Positions 63,400 through 64,000 of a DNA stretch of 64,000 bases are shown piece after piece. The stretch's first letter is position 1. Each line of letters begins with the position of its first letter. A program made the translations under genes and the position numbers. The notes beneath the pieces were generated by a model. The model worked only from the letters and a program-made list of their open reading frames with translations. It was not told the origin of the DNA and did no database searches. Source of the DNA: Tritrichomonas musculus (taxonomy: Eukaryota; Parabasalia; Tritrichomonadida; Tritrichomonadidae); contig JAPFFF010000043.1 in assembly GCA_039105265.1 (NCBI GenBank), positions 434,001 through 498,000 on the forward strand, in the 5' to 3' direction.

Positions 63400-64000
63400 C
63401 ATCAAACAAAATCAAAAAAGATTTCTATTGATAAATAATACAACTGATTTTGAAATAAATGACCTTTTAATGAATGATATTATTTTTGATTTTTTAATTT
63501 CATTTTTTCCCGGCCAAATAGAGGTGGGGGAGCAAAATTTTTTTTTAAATCAGTTCAAAATTATAATATAAATTCTTATATATATATGGTAAATTAAATC
63601 ACAAAGTTTCAAGATTATTGGACTGGCGCATTCCAAAATAAAAAAATAAATAAAAATTCTGGTGCTATATGGTCAGAAAAACAATTATTATAGTTAATTT
63701 GTTCTCAGTTTGGAATTGGCCAGCGTTTTATTTGTTATATTTTAATATTATTTTATTTAAATATTACTATTTTTATTTGATTCGTTAAAACTAGATTTTC
63801 TTTTATCTTTGAGAAGAATTTCGTAAATCATTACACATGCAATATTTATCTATAATTTTTTTCATTTAAAAATTATTAATAGTAGTATTTGAAGAAATAA
63901 TATTTTTTAAAATTGTTTTTATATAATAAATATATTATAATTTTTATTATAACTTATTTTTATATCGAGATAAATATATTTTAATGATAAATAAAAACTT

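Overview
The window is AT-rich eukaryotic DNA, most probably from a parabasalid such as Tritrichomonas foetus or a close relative. Evidence for this is the mix of families: BspA-type leucine-rich repeats, DUF3447-type ankyrin proteins, Sel1 arrays, TKL-like kinases (one fused to RCC1 repeats), a trichomonad-type MATE transporter relic, a nitroreductase, and a giant 'A-type inclusion'-like coiled-coil protein. Genes are separated by long AT-rich gaps. The species call is inference from gene content, not from a marker gene.

Layout. 0-5.4 kb: an intact tRNA-Glu, a small ubiquitin-like protein, a decayed tRNA-Glu copy, a broken kinase-Sel1 gene, and an eIF4A-derived helicase whose catalytic motifs have degenerated. 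5.5-9.4 kb: a pogo/mariner-like transposon with duplicated terminal motifs, inserted into an older repeat, then a MITE-like element and an LRR relic. 9.5-14.2 kb: a DUF3447-LRR gene, a MATE pseudogene and a Sel1 pseudogene. 14.9-19.0 kb: a BTB/BACK-like ankyrin gene whose ankyrin units are separated by non-coding spacers, six of them filled with a 25-bp minisatellite. 19.2-22.4 kb: a 3.13-kb palindromic element with 1,084-bp arms and an 8-bp target duplication. 22.4-32.6 kb: mostly broken genes (kinase, DUF3447-ankyrin, BTB-LRR, dynein light chain), a hAT-like element, one hypothetical gene and an intact pseudokinase.

33.1-45.2 kb: a pseudokinase-kinase tandem protein, tRNA-Arg(ACG), tRNA-Met(CAT), a myotubularin-like phosphatase, a second ankyrin gene with regularly placed spacers, an RCC1-kinase gene with lesions only in its RCC1 part, and a possible permuted papain-fold protein. 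46.0-59.2 kb: one 4,395-residue coiled-coil protein with internal DNA repeats. 59.2-64 kb: a nitroreductase, a transposase remnant and a further TIR element.

Most striking is the ankyrin architecture. In four loci the reading frame is interrupted at the same point of the ankyrin repeat, just after the Asp/Asn-Ile position and just before the Thr-Ala-Leu of the next repeat. In the two long genes the start and end of the gene and every ankyrin unit remain open. This suggests unusual introns, without GT at the 5' end, or a peculiar decay and amplification pattern. The window also has several intact genes for catalytically degenerate proteins (pseudo-helicase, pseudokinases) among many single-lesion pseudogenes.
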